A DNA stretch of 39,610 nucleotides from Desulfobulbaceae bacterium UBA5173 (lineage in GTDB: Bacteria; Desulfobacterota; Desulfobulbia; Desulfobulbales; Desulfobulbaceae). Location of the stretch: assembly GCA_002413355.1 (NCBI GenBank), contig DHWV01000057.1, positions 1-39,610 of the forward strand, in the 5' to 3' direction. A program made the position numbers and the translations under genes. The notes under the pieces were generated by a model that searched no databases, was not told the origin of the DNA, and saw nothing but the letters and a program-made list of their open reading frames with translations. This document shows positions 25,010 through 32,522 of this stretch, piece by piece (position 1 is the stretch's first letter; every line of letters begins with the position of its first letter).

Positions 25010-25046
25010 CCGTCTCCTGCCGTATTGTGGCGGGAGACGGTTTATC
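25010..25046 (+). terminator. Strong hairpin terminator after rpsO
   Basis: CCGTCTCCTGCC (25010-25021) pairs with GGCGGGAGACGG (25029-25040), 12 pairs with one G-T, around a 7-base loop. It is followed by TTTATC, a weak U tract, so termination is probably efficient but not complete. Confidence 0.7.
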
Positions 25047-25069
25047 TGAACACATGCTGAAAATTTTCA

Positions 25070-26053
25070 ATGACCATTCTTCCTTGGTTCCTCTTCATTC
25101 TGTTGATCCTTTCTCTACTTTTTCTTGATCTTGGTGTTTTTCATAAGCAGGACAAAGTCATTTCCGCCAAGGAAGCCATCCTCTGGACCATTTTCTGGGT
25201 CATCCTCGCTCTGCTGTTCAATGTTTTCATTTATTATGCCTACAGCCACAATTGGCTTGGCATCGGCCTGTCTGAACATGCGCTGAAATCCGGCAAAGAT
25301 GCGGCGTTGAAGTTTTTCACTGGCTATATCATTGAAAAGTCCCTCAGTTTAGACAATATTTTTGTCATTGCCATGATTTTCTCCTACTTCAAAGTAGAGG
25401 GAAAATATCAGCATCGGGTACTGTTCTGGGGTATCTTAGGCGCACTGATTTTGCGCGGGGCAATGATTCTCGCGGGCACCGCACTGATTCAGACCTTTGA
25501 CTGGATGATCTATGTTTTCGGAGGGTTCCTGATTGTCACCGCAGGCAAAATGCTTTTTGCTGGCGAGGAGGAAATTGACCCGGAAACGAATATACTGATC
25601 AAGGCGGCGCGGAAGCTTTTTCCTGTTTCACCGACCTTTGAGAAACAGAAATTTTTCACAAAGGTAAACGGCAACAAAGCAATTACTCCCTTATTTTTAG
25701 TTTTGCTGATCGTTGAAAGTACCGATGTGTTGTTTGCTGTAGATTCCATCCCGGCAATTTTTGCTGTCACCACAGATCCGTTTATTGTCTTTACCTCGAA
25801 TGTTTTCGCCATTCTTGGCCTGCGCTCGCTGTATTTCGCCTTAGCCGCGATGATTGGCATGTTCCATTACTTGAAAATTAGTCTGGTCTTTGTCTTAGCC
25901 TATGTCGGTGTGAAAATGATTCTGTCGCATTCTTATCCTGATCTGATTTCAACCGGTCTTTCACTCGGCATTATCGCTGGCATTCTCTGCGCAGGTGTAA
26001 CCGCCTCCCTGCTGTTTAAAAAGCAGGAAACGGATGCGATGTCACGGCAATGA
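25070..26053 (+). CDS. TerC/Alx-family integral membrane protein
   Basis: This 327-aa polytopic inner-membrane protein has about nine hydrophobic helices. The TerC-family blocks are EKSLSLDNIFVIAMIFSYF, GILGALILRGAMIL and IVESTDVLFAVDSIPAIFAVT, with conserved acidic residues inside the membrane segments, then FAILGLRSLYF. Family members include tellurite-resistance TerC and the manganese exporter Alx, so metal export is likely. The gene is distinctly AT-richer than its ribosomal neighbours and interrupts the usual rpsO-pnp order, suggesting late insertion. The ribosome site is weak. Confidence 0.92.
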   Translation: MTILPWFLFILLILSLLFLDLGVFHKQDKVISAKEAILWTIFWVILALLFNVFIYYAYSHNWLGIGLSEHALKSGKDAALKFFTGYIIEKSLSLDNIFVIAMIFSYFKVEGKYQHRVLFWGILGALILRGAMILAGTALIQTFDWMIYVFGGFLIVTAGKMLFAGEEEIDPETNILIKAARKLFPVSPTFEKQKFFTKVNGNKAITPLFLVLLIVESTDVLFAVDSIPAIFAVTTDPFIVFTSNVFAILGLRSLYFALAAMIGMFHYLKISLVFVLAYVGVKMILSHSYPDLISTGLSLGIIAGILCAGVTASLLFKKQETDAMSRQ

Positions 26054-26084
26054 CAGGCGTAATAAATTGACTTTTCACTAAAAA

Positions 26085-26109
26085 GAAAAAAGCCCGGCCA
26101 GCGTCCGGG
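26085..26109 (-). terminator. Minus-strand Rho-independent terminator before pnp
   Basis: On the minus strand CCCGG (plus 26105-26109) pairs with CCGGG (26093-26097) around a 7-base loop, followed by GC and a run of six T. On the plus strand the T run is missing, so it should stop only antisense transcription. I see no minus-strand gene for it to serve. Confidence 0.55.
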
Positions 26110-26136
26110 ATGACCGTTGAACGCAAAGGAGTTTGC

Positions 26137-28224
26137 ATGTACAAGAGGATAGAGGTTGCAGTCGGCGGGCGCAGCATGGCCTTTGAAACCGGTAAATTGG
26201 CCAAGCAGGCCAGCGGCTCGGTAGTGATTTCCTGCGGGGACACAATAGTTTTGGTCACGGCTGTGGCGGAGAAAAAAGCCAAGGAGGACATGGGCTTCAT
26301 GCCGCTGACCGTCGAATATCAGGAGCGTCTCTACGCCGCAGGCCGGATTCCGGGCAACTATTTTCGCCGCGAGATCGGCCGCCCTTCGGAAAAGGAAATC
26401 CTGACCAGCCGCCTGATTGACCGCCCGATGCGGCCTCTGTTCCCGAAAACATGGAAGGCGGAAACGCAGGTGATCGCCACTGTTTTCTCAGCGGAAGCGG
26501 AAATTGACCCTGATATTCTCGCCATGAACGGCGCGTCCGCTGCGCTGGCCCTATCTGACATCCCGTGGAGCGGCCCGGTGGCCGCAGCTCGCGTTGGTTA
26601 TGTGGGCGGCGCGTATGTTCTCAACCCCGGCAAGAGCCAGCTGGAAAAATCGGCGATGAATCTGGTGGTGGCCTGCACCGAGACCGCCGTGGTCATGGTT
26701 GAAGGCCGCAGCGGCGAGTTGAGCGAAGAAGTGGTGCTGGATGCTATTTTCTTTGCGCACCGTGAGGTGCAGCCGCTGATCGCCGCGCAGAAGGAATTGC
26801 AGGCCGCAGCAGGCAAAGCCAAACGAGCGGCAGAGCCACAGCAGGTCAATGAGGAGCTGAAGGCCAAAGTTGAGGCTCTGGCCGCAGCAGGCATGGCGGA
26901 AGTAGTCGCCACGCAGGAAAAAATGGCCCGCTATAGCCGCTATGACGCTTTGGTGGACGAGATTCTGGCCGGAATTGATCTGGACTTGTACAAAAAAGAT
27001 GCGGTCATTGAGCTGCTGGATGCGTATAAGAAAAAGGTCATGCGCGACCGCATCGTCAATCAGGGCATCCGCTTGGATGGCCGCCGTCATGATCAGGTGC
27101 GACCCATTCAGTGTGAGGTCGGCGTTTTGCCCAAGGCGCACGGCTCGGCTCTGTTCACACGCGGCGAAACTCAGGCACTGGTCGTCGCCACCCTCGGTTC
27201 CGAGCGCGACGAGCTGCACGTCGAAGGCCTGACTGGCGATGTCTATCGCCGTTTCATGCTCCACTACAACTTCCAGCCCTTCTGCGTCGGCGAAGTGCGT
27301 GCCTTGCGTGGCCCCAGCCGCCGCGACATCGGCCACGGCACCCTCGCCCGCCGGGGCATTGAGTCAGTGCTACCAGATGCGGCGGACTTCCCTTACACCA
27401 TGCGCGTCACCTCCGAGGTGCTGGAGTCCAACGGCTCCTCCTCTATGGCCACGGTCTGCGGCGGCAGCCTTGCCCTGATGGACGCAGGTGTGCCGATCAA
27501 AGCTCCGGTTTCCGGCGTGGCGATGGGCCTGATCAAAGAGGGCGACAAAATTGTGGTGCTGACCGACATCCTTGGCGACGAGGATCATCTCGGCGACATG
27601 GACTTCAAGGTGGTGGGCACCAGCAAGGGTATCGCCTCCCTCCAGATGGACATCAAGATTGACGGTGTGAGCCGCGAGATCATGGGCAATGCCTTGGCGC
27701 AGGCCAAGGAAGGCCGTCTTCACATCCTCGACAAGATGCAGGAGGCACTCGGCATTCCACGCACAGAGATTTCCGAAAATGCGCCGCGCTATGTGACCAT
27801 GAAGATCAGCACGGACAAAATCCGCGACATCATCGGACCGGGCGGCAAAATCATCCGCGAGATGACGGCGGAGTTTGATGCCAAGATTGACGTGGATGAC
27901 AACGGCACCATCAAGATCTTTGCCAAGACCAATGAGTCTGCCGCCGCCCTGATAGCCCGGATCGAGGGCATGACCGCCATGCCAGAAGTCGGCCGCGTGT
28001 ATGACGGTGTGGTGAAAACAATCAAGGATTTTGGCGCGTTTGTGGAGATTTTGCCGGGTGTGGACGGCATGGTGCATATCTCCGAGCTGGCTGCGCAGCG
28101 GGTCGCCAAGGTGGAGGATGTGTTCAAGGAAGGGGACAGGGTGAAGGTCAAGGTGCTGGAAGTTGACAGCCGAGGCCGCATCCGTCTCAGCCGGAAGGCG
28201 GTGTTGGAAGAGGCGAACGTATAA
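26137..28224 (+). CDS. pnp: Polyribonucleotide nucleotidyltransferase (PNPase)
   Basis: PNPase (695 aa) degrades RNA 3' to 5' by phosphorolysis as a trimer in the degradosome. Two RNase PH-like core domains are visible, the first with PLTVEYQERLYAAGRIPGNYFRRE and SRLIDRPMRPLFP. The second has FTRGETQALVVATLG and the catalytic region TDILGDEDHLGDMDFKVVGT. The KH domain (DKIRDIIGPGGKIIREM) and S1 domain (GVVKTIKDFGAFVEILPGVDGMVHISEL) close the protein. The ATG at 26137 has AAAGGAG in place. An in-frame ATG at 26110 is inside the upstream hairpin region and is less likely. Confidence 0.97.
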   Translation: MYKRIEVAVGGRSMAFETGKLAKQASGSVVISCGDTIVLVTAVAEKKAKEDMGFMPLTVEYQERLYAAGRIPGNYFRREIGRPSEKEILTSRLIDRPMRPLFPKTWKAETQVIATVFSAEAEIDPDILAMNGASAALALSDIPWSGPVAAARVGYVGGAYVLNPGKSQLEKSAMNLVVACTETAVVMVEGRSGELSEEVVLDAIFFAHREVQPLIAAQKELQAAAGKAKRAAEPQQVNEELKAKVEALAAAGMAEVVATQEKMARYSRYDALVDEILAGIDLDLYKKDAVIELLDAYKKKVMRDRIVNQGIRLDGRRHDQVRPIQCEVGVLPKAHGSALFTRGETQALVVATLGSERDELHVEGLTGDVYRRFMLHYNFQPFCVGEVRALRGPSRRDIGHGTLARRGIESVLPDAADFPYTMRVTSEVLESNGSSSMATVCGGSLALMDAGVPIKAPVSGVAMGLIKEGDKIVVLTDILGDEDHLGDMDFKVVGTSKGIASLQMDIKIDGVSREIMGNALAQAKEGRLHILDKMQEALGIPRTEISENAPRYVTMKISTDKIRDIIGPGGKIIREMTAEFDAKIDVDDNGTIKIFAKTNESAAALIARIEGMTAMPEVGRVYDGVVKTIKDFGAFVEILPGVDGMVHISELAAQRVAKVEDVFKEGDRVKVKVLEVDSRGRIRLSRKAVLEEANV

Positions 28225-28279
28225 TTGCGCCGGGCGGGCTGCCTGGCTTCTCGCGCAGAAAGGACAAGGTGATGCGATC

Positions 28280-29230
28280 ATGATGAAGAGGTTATCCGGC
28301 TGGCTGGCTCTGTTCATTTTTCTGCAGGCTCCTTTGGCTGGGGCGGGCGAGGTGGTTGACTCCTGCGCCGCTGTGGTCAATCAGGATGTCATCACCGTGT
28401 CCGAAGTCGAGGAGGCGGCCAAGCCAGTCTTTGCCCGGATCAAGGCGGAAGTTCCGTTCAGTCAGCGGGACGAAGCCCTGCGCCAGGCCAGAAAAAATGT
28501 GATTGACAAGCTGATTGAGAAGCATCTGCTCCTTCAGCAGGCCGAACAGATGAAGATTGCCGTCAGTGACGCGGAAGTTGAGGCGGCGAGAAAAGATATC
28601 TTGGAGCGCGGCAGTGTCAGCGAGGAGGAGTTTAAAGCCGAGCTGGGCAAGATGGGCCTGAACGAACAGCAGTACCGAGAGAACCTCAAAGAGCAGATTC
28701 TCAGTTCCAAGCTGGTTGGTTACGCAGTGCGCTCCAAGGTGGTGGTGCCGGAAGAAAAAATAAAAGCCTACTACGAGGAAAAATACACTGCCAAGGCCGC
28801 AGGTTATCATCTGCTTCAAATTGGCTTTGCCTTTGGCGAGACAACAAAGCAGGCGGCACGAGAGAAGGCCGAAGAAGTGCGGAGGCTGGCAGTTTCCGGT
28901 CAAGATTTTCAGGAACTTGCCAAACAGCGTTCCCAGCTACCTTCGGCAGCGGACGGCGGCGACATCGGCGTGCTGAAACCTGAGGACATGGCTCTTTCTA
29001 TGCGCGAGGCGGTGACTTCCCTCCAGCCTGGCGGCATCAGCCCGGTGGTCGAGACCCCGGATGGTTTCATGATCTTCAAACTCCTCGCTTCCGGTCAGGA
29101 TGCGGCCAAAGCTCCTTACGAGTCAGTCAGAAGCGAGATTCATGAGCTTCTGCGCAAGCAGGAGCTGGAGACGCGCTACAAGACGTGGATTGAGGAAATC
29201 CGCAGCGGGGCCTACATCAGAATTTTATGA
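28280..29230 (+). CDS. SurA-like periplasmic peptidyl-prolyl isomerase/chaperone
   Basis: This 316-aa secreted protein has a signal peptide MMKRLSGWLALFIFLQAPLAGA, then a SurA N-terminal chaperone domain (CAAVVNQDVITVSEVEEAAKPVF). A single parvulin-type PPIC domain follows around residues 175-270 (YHLLQIGFAFG, ADGGDIGVLKPEDM, QPGGISPVVETPDGFMIFKLL). It likely helps outer-membrane proteins fold. E. coli SurA has two parvulin domains; one is seen here. The next Met codon (28283) is equally possible as start. The stop overlaps the next gene as ATGA. Confidence 0.9.
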   Translation: MMKRLSGWLALFIFLQAPLAGAGEVVDSCAAVVNQDVITVSEVEEAAKPVFARIKAEVPFSQRDEALRQARKNVIDKLIEKHLLLQQAEQMKIAVSDAEVEAARKDILERGSVSEEEFKAELGKMGLNEQQYRENLKEQILSSKLVGYAVRSKVVVPEEKIKAYYEEKYTAKAAGYHLLQIGFAFGETTKQAAREKAEEVRRLAVSGQDFQELAKQRSQLPSAADGGDIGVLKPEDMALSMREAVTSLQPGGISPVVETPDGFMIFKLLASGQDAAKAPYESVRSEIHELLRKQELETRYKTWIEEIRSGAYIRIL

Positions 29231-29901
29231 CGGCGCAGCCGCAGAGCAATCAACACAACCCTCAGCAGAGATTCATGAACAAACACGAGCAGAGCGGCGC
29301 GGAAAAGCAGTCAATGATGAGCAGCGAACATCAAGAGACTAAAAAAGCGGACCATGCGACTGTCGGTGCCATGCTGCGACAGCTACGCCAAGACAAGGGG
29401 ATCAGCATCCGCGATGCCGCCAAGTCGACCAATATTTCCGCGTCCAATCTGGTGGCTATTGAGCATGAAAATTACGCTGATCTGCCAGCCAGCACCTTCA
29501 TCCGGGGACAGGTAAGAATTTATGCCAACCTGCTCGGAATAGATGGAGCTGAGGCGGGGCGGAAGTTCATTGCCGAGCGTGAACGGCATCAGCAGCTTAA
29601 CGAGCAGAAAAGCGGCAGAGCCAGAACCATGTCCGCCAAAAAATTGGCTGAGCCTGCCCATATCTCGGCAGTCACCTTGGCCTTTTGCATCATCCTGCTG
29701 ATCGCCCTGTTTATCACCGGCTTCTGCCTGTACACGGGCTGGAATCCCTTTTCCTACCTCCTGCACCGCCAACAGGCTTCGCCGCCAACAGGACAGCTTA
29801 TGGCCGCACCTGAGCAGGAACCTGCTGTGGAAGTTCAACAAACTCATCCTTCGGTGCCGCACCCGGCAGAGCAGCAGCACACCGCTCCGGCTGGCAATTA
29901 A
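29227..29901 (+). CDS. RodZ-like helix-turn-helix protein with one membrane segment
   Basis: This 224-aa protein has an N-terminal Cro/RodZ-type HTH (VGAMLRQLRQDKGISIRDAAKSTNISASNLVAIEHENYADLPASTFIRGQVRIYANLLG, residues 45-105). Family features are the LPASTFIRGQVRxYA block. A basic linker is followed by one transmembrane helix near 148-170 and a short Pro/Gln-rich tail. Full-size RodZ has a larger periplasmic domain, so this is a short form. RodZ proteins link MreB to the membrane; here the role is inferred. The ATG overlaps the SurA-like stop; Met17 is an alternative start. Confidence 0.82.
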   Translation: MTAQPQSNQHNPQQRFMNKHEQSGAEKQSMMSSEHQETKKADHATVGAMLRQLRQDKGISIRDAAKSTNISASNLVAIEHENYADLPASTFIRGQVRIYANLLGIDGAEAGRKFIAERERHQQLNEQKSGRARTMSAKKLAEPAHISAVTLAFCIILLIALFITGFCLYTGWNPFSYLLHRQQASPPTGQLMAAPEQEPAVEVQQTHPSVPHPAEQQHTAPAGN

Positions 29902-29917
29902 ATATCAGTCGTCCGAG

Positions 29918-30184
29918 ATGATGGGCACCACACTGAGCGGGAAGGCGCAGATTGACTATCCCTGCATCTGGCAGTACAAACTGATCGGCATGGACCGGCA
30001 GGCCGTGCAAGCCGCCGCAGCAGCTTGTCTTGGCGATGCGCCGTATTCGCTGTCTGATTCACACTGCTCCGGCGGGGGCAAATACCTCAGCTTGAACCTT
30101 GAGGTCAGCGTGGATAACGAGGAGCAGCGGATCGGCTTGTATCATGCGCTTGCTGGACATCCGGCAGTCAGAATGGTACTATGA
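29918..30184 (+). CDS. DUF493 (YbeD-like) protein
   Basis: This 88-aa protein matches the DUF493/YbeD pattern, a small ACT-like fold. DYPCIWQYKLIGMDRQAVQ comes first, then SGGGKYLSLNLEVSVDNEEQRIGLYHALAGHPAVRMVL. The molecular function of the family is not firmly known; in E. coli YbeD sits beside lipoate genes. The ATG directly follows the RodZ-like gene (16 bases), and its stop overlaps the ispH ATG as ATGA. Confidence 0.85.
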   Translation: MMGTTLSGKAQIDYPCIWQYKLIGMDRQAVQAAAAACLGDAPYSLSDSHCSGGGKYLSLNLEVSVDNEEQRIGLYHALAGHPAVRMVL

Positions 30185-31104
30185 TGGAAGTTATTCTTGC
30201 CCGTCCGCGCGGTTTCTGCGCTGGGGTCAAACGGGCGATTAACATCGTCAGCAACGCCTTGGAGCTGCACGGCGCGCCGGTTTATGTTCTGCACGAAATT
30301 GTCCACAATACGCATGTGATCAACGGGTTGACGGCAAATGGTGCGGTGTTTGTTGAGCAGCTTGAGGAAGTCCCGGCAGGTTCCGTGGCTATTTTCAGTG
30401 CGCACGGCGTGTCCCGCGCCGTCATGGAGCGTGCTAAAGAATTGGGGCTGCGCACCATTGACGCAACCTGTCCGTTGGTGGCCCAAGTGCATCGCCGCGT
30501 CATCGCCTTGAATAAAAAAAATTACGATGTGCTGGTGATCGGCCATAAAGGCCACCCGGAGGTGGAAGGCACCTGCGGCCATGCTGACGGCGCAGTGCAG
30601 GTGGTTTCCTCGCCGGAAGAGGTCGAAAAACTGACCGTGCGTGATCCGGCCAAAGTCGGCTGCGTGACCCAGACTACCCTCAGCGTTGATGACACAGCGG
30701 AGATTCTCGCTGCAATCCGGCGGCGTTTTCCGGGTATTGCCGAGCCGGAGCGCACCGACATCTGCTTTGCCACTACGAACCGGCAAAAAGCGGTGCGGCG
30801 GCTGGCAGAAAAGGTTGAGCTGGTGCTGGTGGTTGGCTCCAAGAACAGCTCAAATTCCAACCGATTGCGCGAAGTAGCCCGCAGCCAGGGGATTCCCGCC
30901 TATCTGATTGATGACGCAAAAGAAATTGATCTAACGTGGCTCGGTCATGCGCAGCGACTTGGAGTGACAGCAGGAGCCTCGGCACCGGAGCATTTAGTTG
31001 CCGAAACAACTAGCTGGCTGCGGCGACACGGCGCGGTCAGCGTGAGCGAAATGGACGGCGAGGAGGAGAACGTCGCCTTTCAATTACCCGATCTCCGCGT
31101 TTAA
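30181..31104 (+). CDS. ispH: 4-hydroxy-3-methylbut-2-enyl diphosphate reductase
   Basis: IspH/LytB (307 aa) makes IPP and DMAPP in the last step of the MEP isoprenoid pathway, using a [4Fe-4S] cluster. The cluster ligands are Cys13 (GFCAGVKRA), Cys97 (DATCPLV) and Cys195 (ICFATTNRQ). Active-site residues include His42 (EIVHN), His75 (SAHGV), His125 and Glu127 (GHPEVEG). The gene ends convergent with the downstream GTPase gene, and the two stops share four bases. Confidence 0.97.
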   Translation: MMEVILARPRGFCAGVKRAINIVSNALELHGAPVYVLHEIVHNTHVINGLTANGAVFVEQLEEVPAGSVAIFSAHGVSRAVMERAKELGLRTIDATCPLVAQVHRRVIALNKKNYDVLVIGHKGHPEVEGTCGHADGAVQVVSSPEEVEKLTVRDPAKVGCVTQTTLSVDDTAEILAAIRRRFPGIAEPERTDICFATTNRQKAVRRLAEKVELVLVVGSKNSSNSNRLREVARSQGIPAYLIDDAKEIDLTWLGHAQRLGVTAGASAPEHLVAETTSWLRRHGAVSVSEMDGEEENVAFQLPDLRV

Positions 31105-32522
31105 TCAATTTCAGCAAGTTCCTTCAGCTTTTCTTTGAGCAGTTCGGCCAGCACGCTTTCAGTCTGCTCCTGCGTAGCGACATCCTCCTTGTGTAAGGCC
31201 CTAAAAAAACGCTCGCAGATATTGCGCTCTTCCACACTCCACGTTGCAGTACAGCCTATCTTTTCCTCTGTTGCAGCGGACGGCGTAGCGGTGTAGTCAC
31301 GGCGGCCATGCGCCCAATTGGCGACATGGCGGAAATAGAGCAGGGCGCGGTCAAGAAGGATATAGAGTAGCTGGATATTCGTCACCGGCCCGACCTGCAT
31401 CTGCTGCTTGTCCAATTTCACGCCCAGCAGTTTGCGTCCGCTGAGAATGTCCCGTCCCTTCCACGCCGCACCGAGTGCGCCAATAGCACCGCCAACCGCA
31501 GCAAAGAAGCCAAACGACGTGCCTGCGGTCAACGCATCAATACCCACGCCTGCCGCTGCCCCGCTTAATGCGGCGGCCAGAATCAAATCTTCCGCATTCA
31601 GGCCAAGAAAATCCCAAGTCTTGGCGGCAAACAAATCTTCCTGCAAAATGGACTGCTCCGACAGTTGCAGATTGAAGAGGTTATGCTTGAACAATCTGCG
31701 GATTTGCTGATGCGCGACACGTTCCCGCCGGACGACAAATTCGGTGCAGGCGTGATGCAGATCGGCTTTGAGCCGCTCCTCGTCTGTGCCAGTCGGACAC
31801 GATGCGCTGGCCTTGTAACGTAGGCTCTCAGCAAGCATAGCCACGATCAAGGCCGCACTCTGCTCGCGGCGGCTTTCCCAATCCGCGCTGAAGGCTTGAA
31901 TGACGGTTTCAATTACGCCTTCCAAGTCTTGGTCAATGGCCTTCAGACTTTGCAGCAGGGCGATACGCTGGCTGTAGGTTGCTTTATTGGCGTTGAAGAG
32001 CCGAATTGAATTGAAATGCTTGCGAAATTCATTCTGCCAATCGGCGAGAAAGCTGCTGGTTTCGTCCTTGCAGTTGATGATCGCCATGCGCGGTCGGCCG
32101 GTGAGGCGCAGGATTTCCATTTCCGCCTTGTCCATGTTACGCAGCGGGCGCGAGCCGTCCACAACAAAGATGATTCCGGCTCCGGCGGCCTGTGGCGCAA
32201 GCAGGGCACAGTCGTCGTGCATGGCTGGATCGTCGCGGTGGGCGTGGATGAATTCGGTCAGCATCTCACGATCATCACCCTGCCAAGCCCGCATCCACGC
32301 CAAGGTTTTACGCGGATTCTGGAAGCCAGGCGTGTCTATGAAGCGGATGACCTCGCGCCCGTCAATCAGCACCGGGAAAGCCCTGCATTCCGTCGTTTCT
32401 CCCGGCACTGGGCTGACTCGCACCGAATCGTCCTCGCTCAAGGTGGAGACCACTGAGGATTTGCCCTCGTTCGGATGGCCGACGATGGCAAAATCAGGAA
32501 CTGAAGCGCAGTGAATCATCAT
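31101..32522 (-). CDS. GTPase with DUF3482 C-terminal domain
   Basis: This 473-aa protein has an N-terminal Era-like G domain. G1 is GHPNEGKSS (15-23), G3 is DTPG (63-66) and G4 is NCKD (150-153). A helical DUF3482 region follows, with a Gly/Ala-rich hydrophobic hairpin around residues 312-350 that could insert in or contact the membrane. The ATG overlaps the stop of the upstream DUF2868 gene by 4 bases. DUF2868 and DUF3482 proteins are typically found together, so they likely form a membrane GTPase complex; its function is unknown to me. Confidence 0.85.
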   Translation of the reverse strand: MMIHCASVPDFAIVGHPNEGKSSVVSTLSEDDSVRVSPVPGETTECRAFPVLIDGREVIRFIDTPGFQNPRKTLAWMRAWQGDDREMLTEFIHAHRDDPAMHDDCALLAPQAAGAGIIFVVDGSRPLRNMDKAEMEILRLTGRPRMAIINCKDETSSFLADWQNEFRKHFNSIRLFNANKATYSQRIALLQSLKAIDQDLEGVIETVIQAFSADWESRREQSAALIVAMLAESLRYKASASCPTGTDEERLKADLHHACTEFVVRRERVAHQQIRRLFKHNLFNLQLSEQSILQEDLFAAKTWDFLGLNAEDLILAAALSGAAAGVGIDALTAGTSFGFFAAVGGAIGALGAAWKGRDILSGRKLLGVKLDKQQMQVGPVTNIQLLYILLDRALLYFRHVANWAHGRRDYTATPSAATEEKIGCTATWSVEERNICERFFRALHKEDVATQEQTESVLAELLKEKLKELAEID

